Source: CADEED01 sp043747875
GTDB lineage: Bacteria > Pseudomonadota > Gammaproteobacteria > Steroidobacterales > Steroidobacteraceae
Assembly (NCBI GenBank): GCA_043747875.1
Contig: JAYTOI010000122.1
Span: forward strand, 23,095 to 87,094
Direction of reading: 5' to 3'
Length of the DNA: 64,000 nucleotides
Shown in pieces: positions 24,640 through 32,828 of this stretch. The notes beneath the pieces were generated by a model. The model ran no database searches. It was not told the DNA's origin and worked only from the letters and a program-made list of their open reading frames with translations. The translations under genes and the position numbers were made by a program. The first letter of the stretch is position 1. Each line of letters opens with the position of its first letter.

Positions 24640-26694
24640 ATGAAGCGCTCTGCCTGCGCGGCCTCCGCCGCACTGCTGGTTTGTTTATGCCTGGTTTCGA
24701 GTCCGGCGACGCGCGCCGACGAGGGCATGTGGCCGTTCCACGGCTTCCCGTTCGCGCAGGCCAACGAGGCGCTGGGTACGAAGCTCGACCAGGCGTGGCT
24801 GGACCGCGTGCGCACCGCAACCATTCGCCTCTCGAGTTGTACGGCGACGTTCGTATCGGCGGATGGCCTGATCCTCACCAACCATCATTGCGTCGAATCC
24901 TGCCTGGCCGATCTGTCCTCGAAGGAAAAAAGTCTCGTCGAGGACGGCTTCCTGGCGAAGACGCGAGAAGCGGAGAAGCGTTGCGAGAGCCAGCTCGCCG
25001 ATGTGCTCACCGAGATGGAAGACATCACGACCAAGGTCGCGGCGGCCACCGCGGGCAAGGACGAGAAGAGCGCCAACGATGTCCGCAAGGCGACGCTCAC
25101 GCAGCTCGAGCAGCAATGCGAAGCGCAATCCAAGCTCAAGTGCCAGACCGTCGAGCTGTACGAAGGTGGGCAGTACTGGCTCTACAAGTACAAGCGCTAT
25201 ACCGACATCCGCATCGTATTCGCGCCGGAGAAGAACATCGCCGGCTTCGGCGGCGACCCGGACAACTTCCAGTTCCCGCGCTGGTGCCTCGACATGGGCA
25301 TCTTGCGCGCCTACGAGAACGGCAAGCCGCTCAAGCCAGCTAACTACCTGCGCGTGAACTTTGCCGGGCCGAAAGCCGGCGACCCGGTGTTCGTGTCGGG
25401 ACATCCCGGCTCCACCGACCGCCTGCTGACGCTGGCGCAGCTCAAGCTGCAGCGCGACGTCGAATACCCGCAGTGGCTGATGCGCAATTCCGAGCTGCGC
25501 GGGCGCCTGATCCAGTTCGGCACGCAGAGTCCGCAGAACGAGCGCATCTCGGTGGACCTGCTCAACAACATCGAGAACTTCATCAAGGTGCGCCGCAAGA
25601 TGCTCGACGCGCTGCACGAGGAAGCGTTGTTCGCGCGCAAGAGCGCCGACGAGGCCACGCTGCGCGCGCGGCTGCCGGCCGGCTCGGGCGATCCGTGGGC
25701 GGAGATCGAGAAGGCGGTGGCCGTCGAGCGCACCACGTTCGCGCCGCTCACCTACATCGAGTCGGGCGCGGGCTTCCAGGGCCGGCTGGTAAACTTTGCG
25801 CGCACGCTGGTGCGCGGTACGACCGAGCGCGACCGCCCCAACACAGAGCGGTTCCGCGAATACACCGACAGCGCGCTGCCGCGCATCCAGCAGCAGCTCG
25901 GTGCGGGCGCGGCTATCTACCCGGAGCTCGAAGAGTTGCGCCTCACCATGAGCCTGGAACGCATGCGCGAGTGGCTCGGCCCCGACCACGATCTGGTGCG
26001 GCGCCTGCTGTCGAAGGAATCGCCGGCCGCGCTCGCGAAGCGCGTAGTCTCCCAGACCAAGCTCGGCGATCCGGCCGTGCGTCTCGAGCTGTGGAAGGGC
26101 GGCAGCGCCGCCATCGCCGCGTCGAACGATCCGATGATCGCGCTGGCGCGCGCCATAGAGCCGGACGCGCGCACGCTGCGCAAGGCGTACGAGGATCAGG
26201 TCGAGGCGCCGATGCAGATCGCGGGCGAGAAGATCGCGAAGGCGCGCTTCGCTGCGCTGGGCACCAGCGTCTACCCCGACGCCACGTTCACGCTGCGCCT
26301 CAACTGGGGCACCGTGCAGGGCTGGAACGAAGGCGGCAAACCGGTGGAGCCATTCACCAGGCTGTCGCGCGCGTTCGAGCGCGCGACCGGTGCCGAGCCG
26401 TTCCGCATCCCCGACAGCTGGATCCGCGTGAAGGACGAGCTGGACATGTCGACGCCGTTCAATCTCTCGACCAACAGCGACATCGTGGGCGGCAATTCCG
26501 GCAGCCCGCTGATCAGCGCAAAGGGCGAGATCGTCGGCCTCATGTTCGACGGCAACATCCACTCGATCTCGGGCGCGTACTGGTTCGACACGGAGAAGAA
26601 CCGCGCGGTGGCGGTGCATCCGGCGATCATTCGCGAGGCGCTGTCGAAGGTGTATGGCGCGGATGAGCTGGTGAGGTCGCTGGGAGGGAAGTAG
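24640..26694 (+). CDS. Peptidase S46 dipeptidyl-peptidase (DPP7-like), exported
   Basis: 684 residues from ATG 24640, giving a clean signal peptide (MKRSACAASAALLVCLCLVS, cleaved near TRA-DEG). S46 enzymes release dipeptides from peptide N-termini in the periplasm. Visible are MWPFHGFPF (family N-terminal motif), the catalytic His in TNHHCVESC, and the nucleophile Ser in GGNSGSPLIS. Counting 18 residues from that Ser gives Gly in MFDGN. In the Porphyromonas enzymes an Arg at this place marks DPP11 (acidic P1) and Gly marks DPP7 (hydrophobic P1), so DPP7-like specificity is predicted. A strong inverted repeat follows the stop. Confidence 0.94.
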   Translation: MKRSACAASAALLVCLCLVSSPATRADEGMWPFHGFPFAQANEALGTKLDQAWLDRVRTATIRLSSCTATFVSADGLILTNHHCVESCLADLSSKEKSLVEDGFLAKTREAEKRCESQLADVLTEMEDITTKVAAATAGKDEKSANDVRKATLTQLEQQCEAQSKLKCQTVELYEGGQYWLYKYKRYTDIRIVFAPEKNIAGFGGDPDNFQFPRWCLDMGILRAYENGKPLKPANYLRVNFAGPKAGDPVFVSGHPGSTDRLLTLAQLKLQRDVEYPQWLMRNSELRGRLIQFGTQSPQNERISVDLLNNIENFIKVRRKMLDALHEEALFARKSADEATLRARLPAGSGDPWAEIEKAVAVERTTFAPLTYIESGAGFQGRLVNFARTLVRGTTERDRPNTERFREYTDSALPRIQQQLGAGAAIYPELEELRLTMSLERMREWLGPDHDLVRRLLSKESPAALAKRVVSQTKLGDPAVRLELWKGGSAAIAASNDPMIALARAIEPDARTLRKAYEDQVEAPMQIAGEKIAKARFAALGTSVYPDATFTLRLNWGTVQGWNEGGKPVEPFTRLSRAFERATGAEPFRIPDSWIRVKDELDMSTPFNLSTNSDIVGGNSGSPLISAKGEIVGLMFDGNIHSISGAYWFDTEKNRAVAVHPAIIREALSKVYGADELVRSLGGK

Positions 26695-26753
26695 CGGGGG
26701 AAGAAGGGGGACGGGCGTCCAGCCGGGCGTGGTTCGCTGTCGCGGGGAAGAAT

Positions 26754-26797
26754 GGGGACTGGCACCATTTCCGAGGACGGAAATGGTGCCAGTCCCC
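26754..26797. repeat. REP-like perfect 20-bp inverted repeat
   Basis: GGGGACTGGCACCATTTCCG, a 4-nt spacer AGGA, then its exact reverse complement. It lies between the convergent S46 peptidase and YceI lipoprotein genes, where it could serve as a two-way transcription terminator or mRNA stabiliser. The arm shares the GGGGACTG....CCATTT.CCG pattern with the right arm of the element at 4901-4961, but the arms here point inward instead of outward. Confidence 0.8.
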
Positions 26798-26804
26798 TAA
26801 CTCA

Positions 26805-27542
26805 CTAGGGTCGTGCCACTAGCGAAAATTGGATGCGCATCTCGTCGACGACGACGAGCGTGCCCATTGCCACGCTGAACGGTTTCAGGCCGAGCTCGGT
26901 CTGCCGCAGCGGGAATTCGCCCGTCGCGGTCAGCGAGCCCTCCACGCGCTGCAGCGCGACCGGCACGCGCAGCGGATACGCCTGCCCCTTGAACGTCACC
27001 TCGAGGCCCACGTCGTAACCCTCACCCGCCGGCCGGACATCCAACGCGCGCAGCCGGATCTGCGGGTGGTTGGCGCCGTCGAGCAGCGAGTCCGACAGCA
27101 GATTCGTGCGCGTGCCGACGCGCGCGCTCTGCGGCACGTTCGGCGGGAAGTCCGCGCCGGCGCGCTCGCGCATCGCGGGCTCGTCTACTGTCAGCTCGTT
27201 GACCGGAAAACTCACGTCGAAGCGGGTCGCGAGCGGATCGTCCGTGACGTAGACCGAACCGGCGAGGTGGTGCGAAGCGATCACGTGGTTGTGGCCGAGC
27301 TTCGCCATCGCACCGCCGCGATATACCAGGATCTGGAGCAGTGATTCTTCCCCGACCACGTGATATTCGCGCGCGCCGACCGGGACATCCGGCGTTTCGG
27401 GCACGGCGGGCGCCGCCACCGGCGTGCCATTTCTGGGAACCGACGGACTTGTCTGACAGCCCACCAATCCCAATGAAGGGCCCAACAACACCAGGCTGAC
27501 CAGACGGACCGGGAACCGCACCGATGATTTCGATGTACTCAT
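26805..27542 (-). CDS. YceI-family lipoprotein
   Basis: 245 residues from ATG 27542, with GAGGAAACGCTC directly upstream. The lipobox is LVGC (residues about 25-28), followed by a Pro/Ala linker to about residue 55. The YceI lipocalin-like barrel follows: HVVGEESLLQILVYRGGAMAKLGHNHVI, FDVSFPVNELTVDEPAMRE, and a C-terminal QTELGLKPFSVAMGTLVVVDEM. Family members bind long isoprenoids such as polyprenyl chains. Its start is 58 bp from the divergent cytochrome b561-YceI pair, so the three genes probably share regulation. Confidence 0.9.
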   Translation of the reverse strand: MSTSKSSVRFPVRLVSLVLLGPSLGLVGCQTSPSVPRNGTPVAAPAVPETPDVPVGAREYHVVGEESLLQILVYRGGAMAKLGHNHVIASHHLAGSVYVTDDPLATRFDVSFPVNELTVDEPAMRERAGADFPPNVPQSARVGTRTNLLSDSLLDGANHPQIRLRALDVRPAGEGYDVGLEVTFKGQAYPLRVPVALQRVEGSLTATGEFPLRQTELGLKPFSVAMGTLVVVDEMRIQFSLVARP

Positions 27543-27600
27543 GAGCGTTTCCTCATCCGTGGCTTTGACCGACACCCGCTGCAACGGCTAGCTTACCGGC

Positions 27601-28152
27601 ATGACTTTACGTAACACCACTCGCGAATGGGGCACGCTGTCGAAGGCGCTGCATTGGATCATCGTCCTGTTGATCATCACCCAGTGGGCGATCGCGCAGC
27701 GCGCGGACGCGGTAACCGGGCTCGCGAAGCTGCAGGCGCTGGCCTGGCACAAGTCGTTCGGCATGACCATTCTGATGCTCGCCATCATCCGGCTGGTGTG
27801 GCGCTGGCTCAATCCCGTTCCCGCGCTCGACGGCGTCACCAAGTCCTGGGAGCGCGCGCTGGCGCACATCTCACACTTCCTGCTGTACGCGTTGCTGTTC
27901 GCCATGCCGCTCACGGGCTGGATGATGTCGTCGGCGAAGAATTATCCCGTGAGCTGGTTCAACCTCTTCCAGTGGCCGGATCTCGTGCAGCCCAGCGAGC
28001 AGTTGTACAAGTTCATGCATTCCGCCCACGACGCCCTGTTCCTCGCGCTCGTGAGCGTCGCGCTGCTGCACATCGCCGGCGCGCTCAAGCATGCCGTGGT
28101 GGACAAGAACGACGTCTTGAGGCGCATGTTGCCGTTCGGCGGCTCCAAGTGA
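27601..28152 (+). CDS. Cytochrome b561 family membrane protein
   Basis: 183 residues with four membrane spans. The haem-ligand histidines sit in SKALHWIIVLLIITQW, LAWHKSFGM, HISHFLLYALLFAMPLTGW and HDALFLALVSVALLHIAGALKH. It transfers electrons in the inner membrane (b561/CybB type), probably to or from quinone. The stop is 2 bp before the YceI gene. The cytochrome b561 plus YceI pairing is recurrent in proteobacteria and suggests a quinone- or isoprenoid-linked redox role in the periplasm. Confidence 0.92.
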   Translation: MTLRNTTREWGTLSKALHWIIVLLIITQWAIAQRADAVTGLAKLQALAWHKSFGMTILMLAIIRLVWRWLNPVPALDGVTKSWERALAHISHFLLYALLFAMPLTGWMMSSAKNYPVSWFNLFQWPDLVQPSEQLYKFMHSAHDALFLALVSVALLHIAGALKHAVVDKNDVLRRMLPFGGSK

Positions 28153-28154
28153 CC

Positions 28155-28823
28155 ATGTCTAACTATCTGACCGCGTTGACGCTGGCGGCACTGGCGGCTG
28201 GCACGGCCTGCGCCGACGATAAACCCGCGCCCGCGCGTCCGGCCGTGACTCGAACTGGCGCGGCGCCCGCCGGTTCCGCGCCGGCCGCGCCCGCACCGGC
28301 CGGCTCGCAGGCGAAGCAACTGGCGAATCGACCCAACACCGGCAGTCTGACGTTCGAATTCGTGCAGGCGGGCGCCGAAAGCCAGGGCGCGTTCAAGCAG
28401 TTCGACGTACAGCTGAAGTACGACGAGCACAATCTCGCCGCGAGCTCGCTGCGCGTCACCGTGCAGATGCGCTCGCTCGACACGCAGGACAAGGACCGCG
28501 ACACCTCGCTCGCCAGCGCCGAGCTGCTCGACAGCCAGAAATTCCCCACCGCGACGTACGTCGCCTCCTCGCTCGCCAAACGCGGCAGCGGGCTCGAGGC
28601 CCTTGGCAAGCTCACGCTGCGCGGCATCACGAAAGATCTGCGGGTGCCGCTGACTCTCAAGAGCGTCGTCAACGGATACGAGCTGACGGGCGAAATCACG
28701 ATCAAGCGGCTCGACTACGGAGTCGGCCAGGGCGAGTGGGAGTCCACCGAGTGGGTCGGCAACGACGTGAAGCTGACGTACAAGGTGTCGCTGGTGGAAT
28801 CCGGCGGCGCCCGGGCACCCTGA
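28155..28823 (+). CDS. YceI-family periplasmic protein
   Basis: 222 residues from ATG 28155, two bases after the cytochrome b561 stop. The signal peptide is MSNYLTALTLAALAAGTACA, followed by an Ala/Pro-rich linker (to about residue 55). The YceI barrel follows: FEFVQAGAESQGAFKQFDVQLKYDE, DTSLASAELLDSQKFPTATYV, and the family end GEWESTEWVGNDVKLTYKVSLVE. It is a second, more classical YceI copy next to the lipoprotein copy at 26805-27542. It likely acts with cytochrome b561. Confidence 0.92.
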   Translation: MSNYLTALTLAALAAGTACADDKPAPARPAVTRTGAAPAGSAPAAPAPAGSQAKQLANRPNTGSLTFEFVQAGAESQGAFKQFDVQLKYDEHNLAASSLRVTVQMRSLDTQDKDRDTSLASAELLDSQKFPTATYVASSLAKRGSGLEALGKLTLRGITKDLRVPLTLKSVVNGYELTGEITIKRLDYGVGQGEWESTEWVGNDVKLTYKVSLVESGGARAP

Positions 28824-28829
28824 CCGCGC

Positions 28830-29390
28830 ATGCAATTCTTCAGCACCATGCGCCGCGTGTGGATCGGCGTGACGTTTACCGTGGGCGTGCTGTCCATCTA
28901 CCCGGCGTCCATCGGACTCGCGAGCTGGTGGTGGGCCGGCGTCGCGCTCACGTTGTTTGCCGTGTTCCTGCTCGAGCCGTTGCTGCTCACCTGGGAGCTG
29001 CGCAAACGCGGCGAAGAGCTGCAGATCTCGGACGTCGGCGTGCTGCGCCGGCTGGCGCGCGGCGACGCCGAGTACGTGCGCTGGAGCGAGCTGCGCGAAG
29101 TCTCCATCGTCGTGACGCAGGGCGTGAACCTCAGCGAGGAATACATGTACGTGCTCGCGGGCGCGGGTTCGACCGGCGTGCTCGTCGGCCAGAAGCTCGC
29201 CGTCGAGCACGACCTGCTGGCGCACCTGGCCAAACTACCCGGGTTCGATCATCGCGCCATCGAGGCGGCGATGGCTTCGCCGGTGAACCAGCGCTTCCTG
29301 CTGTGGCGCGTGCAGCCCATCGAAGGCGAAGCGGTCGTGCTGCCGGGAGGTCCGGCCATCCGCGACGACGCGGCGCCGCGCCTGCATTGA
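28830..29390 (+). CDS. Membrane protein with PH-like cytoplasmic part, unknown function
   Basis: 186 residues starting 6 bp after the YceI stop, so probably in its operon. Two hydrophobic spans at about residues 10-32 and 34-52 (WIGVTFTVGVLSIYPASIGLA, VALTLFAVFLLEPLLLTW) precede a soluble part. There the sequence ELQISDVGVLRRLARGDAEYVRWSELREVSIVV resembles the bacterial PH-like (DUF-type) domains that follow two-helix anchors. The family is not certain. A role in the b561-YceI system is suggested only by position. Confidence 0.65.
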   Translation: MQFFSTMRRVWIGVTFTVGVLSIYPASIGLASWWWAGVALTLFAVFLLEPLLLTWELRKRGEELQISDVGVLRRLARGDAEYVRWSELREVSIVVTQGVNLSEEYMYVLAGAGSTGVLVGQKLAVEHDLLAHLAKLPGFDHRAIEAAMASPVNQRFLLWRVQPIEGEAVVLPGGPAIRDDAAPRLH

Positions 29391-29407
29391 GGAATTCCAG
29401 CGCTGGA

Positions 29408-29569
29408 TCACTTGCGGTTGAGAGTTGCCTCGTGCCATTCGGTCACGAGTTCTTTGTGTTCGCCATCTGGTAACGCGTTCAGCACCGCCATCATCATCTC
29501 GCGCGCAGAGTCCACTGCCCACATTCCCACGCCCCGAGCGGCGTTCGGTTGAGCAGTGTCCTTCGGCAT
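29408..29569 (-). CDS. Small hypothetical protein (53 aa)
   Basis: Found by hand translation of the complement strand: ATG 29569 to TGA 29408. The protein starts MPKDTAQPNAARGVGMWAVD and ends LVTEWHEATLNRK, with a plausible amphipathic helix in the middle (AREMMMAVLNAL). AGGA lies about 10 nt upstream. It follows the cupin gene by 29 bp on the same strand, so co-expression is likely. The codon pattern and balanced composition look real, unlike the Arg-rich frame 29235-29573 that overlaps it. No recognised family. Confidence 0.5.
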   Translation of the reverse strand: MPKDTAQPNAARGVGMWAVDSAREMMMAVLNALPDGEHKELVTEWHEATLNRK

Positions 29570-29598
29570 CCATCTGTCCTGTTTACGCGCCGATATGC

Positions 29599-30081
29599 TC
29601 AGAAAACGCTGCCGTCCTTGCGCGTGAACTTCACGGCCGCCGCTGCGCCGTGATACACGAGATCGACGTCCGGGTAGTGCGCCATGTCCTTGGGATCGCG
29701 GTTGCTGATCTCGAGATACACGGCTGGAACAATGCCGCGATTGACGAGCTGATGGCCGTCACCGTTTTTTCCATCGACGGACGCCGGAAAGCCCGCGCAC
29801 ATTCCGGCCGTCAGCACCTGCTCTCCCCCATCGGTACGCACCACCACCGCGCCGCTCAGCACGAAAATGAATTCGTCCTCATGCGTGTGCCAGTGGCGCA
29901 TCGACGATTCCTTGCCGGGCGCGAGCGTGGTGTGGTTGATGCCGATCTTCGTGAGGCCCACCGCGTCGCCGAGCGCGCGCTTCTCGCGCGGCAGCACGCG
30001 CGACCGATACGGCTCCGGATATCCGGACGAATTGCGTGCCGGCACCGACAGCGGATCGAGCGCGGGTTTCTTCGACTGCAT
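29599..30081 (-). CDS. Cupin-domain protein
   Basis: 160 residues, cytoplasmic (no signal). The cupin metal motif is clear: MRHWHTHEDEFIFVLSG (H-x-H-x(4)-E) and the second motif ending GDGHQLVNRG. The N-terminal segment YRSRVLPREKRALGDAVGL and the C-terminal DVDLVYHG... fit a well-known but uncharacterised proteobacterial cupin family. Possible roles are sugar or small-ligand binding or an isomerase activity. It is divergent from the acetyl-CoA hydrolase gene, with starts 40 bp apart. Confidence 0.88.
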   Translation of the reverse strand: MQSKKPALDPLSVPARNSSGYPEPYRSRVLPREKRALGDAVGLTKIGINHTTLAPGKESSMRHWHTHEDEFIFVLSGAVVVRTDGGEQVLTAGMCAGFPASVDGKNGDGHQLVNRGIVPAVYLEISNRDPKDMAHYPDVDLVYHGAAAAVKFTRKDGSVF

Positions 30082-30121
30082 TTGGATTGACCCTCACAAC
30101 AGCGGATGCGAGTGTAGCGGC

Positions 30122-32329
30122 ATGCCCCAGATGTTTGATGATGTCGGAGAAATCGTCGAAGAAGCATTGCGGCGCGTCGGCAAAAGAGTCGTCCTGGCCC
30201 TGCCGCTCGGCATCGGCAAGCCGAATCTCATCGCGAACGAATTCTTCCGGCGCGCGCGCGCCGACGCCTCGCTGGACCTCACCATCTTTACGGCACTGTC
30301 GCTGCGCAAGCCCACCGGCTCGAGCGACCTCGAGCGCCGCTTCGTCGAGCCGCTGGCGGCGCGCATCTTCGGCAACTACCCGGAGCTCGACTATCTCGAG
30401 GCGGTGCGCGCCAACCGCATGCCGCCGAACGCGCGCGTCATCGAGTTCTTCTTCGAGCCGGGCTCGCTGCTCGCCTCGAAGGACGCGCAGGCGAACTATC
30501 TATCGGCGAACTACACCCACGTCGGCCGCGAACTGCTGCATCGGGGCGTGAACGTGCTGGCGCACGTGGTGGCGAAGCGCATCGTGGGTGGAGTCGCGCA
30601 GATCAGCCTCGGCAGCAATCCCGACGTCACGGTGGATCTGCTGCCCGATCTCGCAAAGCTGCGCGCCGCCGGCAAGCCGGTGGTGTTGATGGGCCAGGTG
30701 CATCGCGAGATGCCCTTCATGCTCGGCGCGGCGAACCTCGGCGCCGAGGCGTTCGATCTGCTGCTCGATCATGCGCGCTTCGACCACGACCTGTTCGCGC
30801 CACCCAATCCCGCGCTGTCGACGGTCGATCACGCCATCGGTCTGCACGCCAGCGCCCTCATCCGCGACGCCGGCACCTTGCAGATCGGCATCGGCGAGCT
30901 CGGCGACTCCATCGTCTATGCATTGCTGCTGCGCCATCAGCAGAACGAGGCCTGGCGCCGCGCGCTGCTCGAGGCCCGCACCGAACGCGCCGGGGCCACC
31001 ATCGACCTGCTCGGCGGGCGCGAGCCGTTCTCCACCGGGCTGTTCGGCGCGACCGAGATGTTCGTCGACCAGATGCTGGACCTGTACCGTGCCGGCATCC
31101 TGCGCCGCCGCGTCTACGACTATCTACCACTGCAGCGCGCACTGGCTGCAGACGGCTCGAGTACGAAGGTCGACGCCGCCCTGCTCGACGCCATCTTCGA
31201 GGAACGGGCCGCCGCGGGCGCGGGATCTGTGCTGTCCGCCGGCGAGGTCGCGGCGCTGCGGCACGCCGGCGTTTTCCGCAGCGACACGCGCTACGCGAAC
31301 GGCGTCATCGTGTCGCCCGACGGGTCCCGCATCGAGCCGGATCTCGCGGATCCGAAGGCGCGCGCCGAGCTCGTGCGCGGATGCCTGGGGCTCGAGCTGC
31401 AGGGCGGCACCGTCATGCACGCGGGGTTCCTGCTGGGTCCGCGCGCGTTCTACGCCGCGCTGCGCGACCTGCCCGAGCACGAGCGGCGCTTGTTCGACAT
31501 GCGCGGCGTGGGCTTCATCAATCAGCTCTACGGCGCGGACGCGGAACTGCGCATCGCCCAGCGCAGCCACGCGCGCTTCGTGAACACCACGATGATGTTG
31601 ACCACGCTGGGCGCTGCTGTGTCCGACGGCCTCGCCGATGGACGCGTGGTGTCGGGCGTCGGCGGCCAATACAACTTCGTGGCCATGGCGCATGCCCTGC
31701 CCGGCGCGCGTTCCATCCTGTGCGTGCGCGCCACGCGCCTCAAGGATGGCGCGCTCAGCTCGAACATCGTGACCTCGTACGGCCACATCACCATCCCGCG
31801 CCACCTGCGCGACATCGCCATCACCGAATACGGCATCGCGGACCTGCGCGGCCGCACCGACGGCGAGTGCGTCGCGGCAATGCTCAACATCGCGGACTCG
31901 CGCTTCCAGGACGTGTTGTTAGGTGAGGCGAGGCGCGCCCGCAAGGTCGACGCGGGCTATCGAATTCCGGACGAATTCCGGCAGAACACGCCCGAGCGCC
32001 TCGAGCAGGCATTCGCCGCACCGCGCCGCGCCGGCCTGTTCTCAGAGTACCCGTTCGGCACGGATCTGACGCGCGAGGAGATCGAACTCGCGCACGCGCT
32101 GCGCTGGCTCAAGCAGCGCACGAACGGGCGTATCGCCAAGCTCGCGATCGTGGCGCGCGCGTTCCTCACGCCGCGCGATGCGGCGGACCAGGGCCATCTC
32201 GAGAGGTTGAAGCTCGGCGCGCCCGAGGATTTCGGGCAACGGCTGACGGCGCGGCTGGTACGACTCGGACTGCGTCAGACCGCACAGGCGCGCAGTCTAT
32301 CTACTTCACCCGAGCTATCTGGAAAATAG
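30122..32329 (+). CDS. Acetyl-CoA hydrolase/transferase family protein
   Basis: 735 residues from ATG 30122 (the open frame from 29867 covers the divergent cupin start). The length is greater than the 500-odd residues of typical succinyl-CoA:acetate CoA-transferases. The N-terminal half has LPLGIGKPNLIANE and AQISLGSNPDVTVDL. The C-terminal half carries the signature GVGGQYNFVAMAHALPGA and the segment ITEYGIADLRGRTDGE. It probably moves CoA between acyl groups or hydrolyses acetyl-CoA. A stretch around residues 350-450 (LRRRVYDYLPLQRALAADG and after) is an insertion relative to the short enzymes. The convergent VOC gene overlaps its 3' end by 15 bp. Confidence 0.87.
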   Translation: MPQMFDDVGEIVEEALRRVGKRVVLALPLGIGKPNLIANEFFRRARADASLDLTIFTALSLRKPTGSSDLERRFVEPLAARIFGNYPELDYLEAVRANRMPPNARVIEFFFEPGSLLASKDAQANYLSANYTHVGRELLHRGVNVLAHVVAKRIVGGVAQISLGSNPDVTVDLLPDLAKLRAAGKPVVLMGQVHREMPFMLGAANLGAEAFDLLLDHARFDHDLFAPPNPALSTVDHAIGLHASALIRDAGTLQIGIGELGDSIVYALLLRHQQNEAWRRALLEARTERAGATIDLLGGREPFSTGLFGATEMFVDQMLDLYRAGILRRRVYDYLPLQRALAADGSSTKVDAALLDAIFEERAAAGAGSVLSAGEVAALRHAGVFRSDTRYANGVIVSPDGSRIEPDLADPKARAELVRGCLGLELQGGTVMHAGFLLGPRAFYAALRDLPEHERRLFDMRGVGFINQLYGADAELRIAQRSHARFVNTTMMLTTLGAAVSDGLADGRVVSGVGGQYNFVAMAHALPGARSILCVRATRLKDGALSSNIVTSYGHITIPRHLRDIAITEYGIADLRGRTDGECVAAMLNIADSRFQDVLLGEARRARKVDAGYRIPDEFRQNTPERLEQAFAAPRRAGLFSEYPFGTDLTREEIELAHALRWLKQRTNGRIAKLAIVARAFLTPRDAADQGHLERLKLGAPEDFGQRLTARLVRLGLRQTAQARSLSTSPELSGK

Positions 32330-32729
32330 CTGCGCAGGATCCTTGAACGCCTTGAACTCGAGCGCGTTGCCGGAAGGGTCGTAGAAGAACATCGTCGCCT
32401 GCTCGCCCACCTGGCCGCTGAAGCGGATGCCGGGCTCGATGGCGAAGCGTGTGCCCTGCGCACGCAGACGTTCGGCCAATGTGTGCCAGGAACTCCACTC
32501 CAGCACGACGCCGAAATGCGGCACCGGCACGTCGTGCCCATCCACTTCGCTGTGATGGACGTGCGGCTTGCGGCCCGGCTCCAGGTGCGCGACCACCTGG
32601 TGACCGAAGAAATCGAAATCCACCCAGTCGGCGGAGCTTCGACCTTCCGTACAGCCTAACAACTCGCCGTAGAAGCACCGCGCCGCGGCGAGATCGTGAA
32701 CCGGAAAGGCGAGTAAACGGCTGCGGCAT
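32315..32729 (-). pseudogene. VOC-family dioxygenase-like gene with a frameshift near the start
   Basis: The frame ending at 32315 reads LAFPVHDLAAARCFYGELLG, then continues as a complete glyoxalase/dioxygenase-like VOC protein to FKAFKDPAQLFSR. Upstream of LAFPV this frame has no start codon before a TGA. The expected N-terminus, MPQPF, is present at ATG 32729 but in another frame, so one extra base (or two missing) lies near 32712-32716. The only in-frame start is TTG 32662, which would remove the first beta strand and its metal ligand. Either the gene is inactivated, or this is a sequence error, or frameshifting occurs. The His/Glu pattern (HQVVAHL, GNALEFK) is otherwise intact. Confidence 0.6.
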
Positions 32730-32733
32730 CAAC

Positions 32734-32802
32734 TCAGATCAATTGTGCGTACGTGTAGATCAGCACGACGACGCAGAGGGCGCGAGTGCAACGTTCGACC
32801 AT
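32734..32802 (-). CDS. Possible 22-aa leader or micro membrane peptide
   Basis: ATG 32802 preceded by GGGAGA at good spacing. It encodes MVERCTRALCVVVLIYTYAQ plus two residues, then TGA, which lies 4 bp before the ATG (32729) of the frameshifted VOC gene. The hydrophobic core would span part of a membrane. It may be a genuine micropeptide or a coupling leader for the VOC gene. No similarity known to me. Confidence 0.3.
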   Translation of the reverse strand: MVERCTRALCVVVLIYTYAQLI

Positions 32803-32828
32803 GTTCTGTCTCCCAAAATTGATTGGCC

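Noticed and set aside
24685..26619. Long complement-strand open frame of 644 codons
   Set aside because: It is a shadow of the S46 peptidase. It is Arg/Ala/His-rich with no domain motif, while the other strand has the full catalytic motifs.
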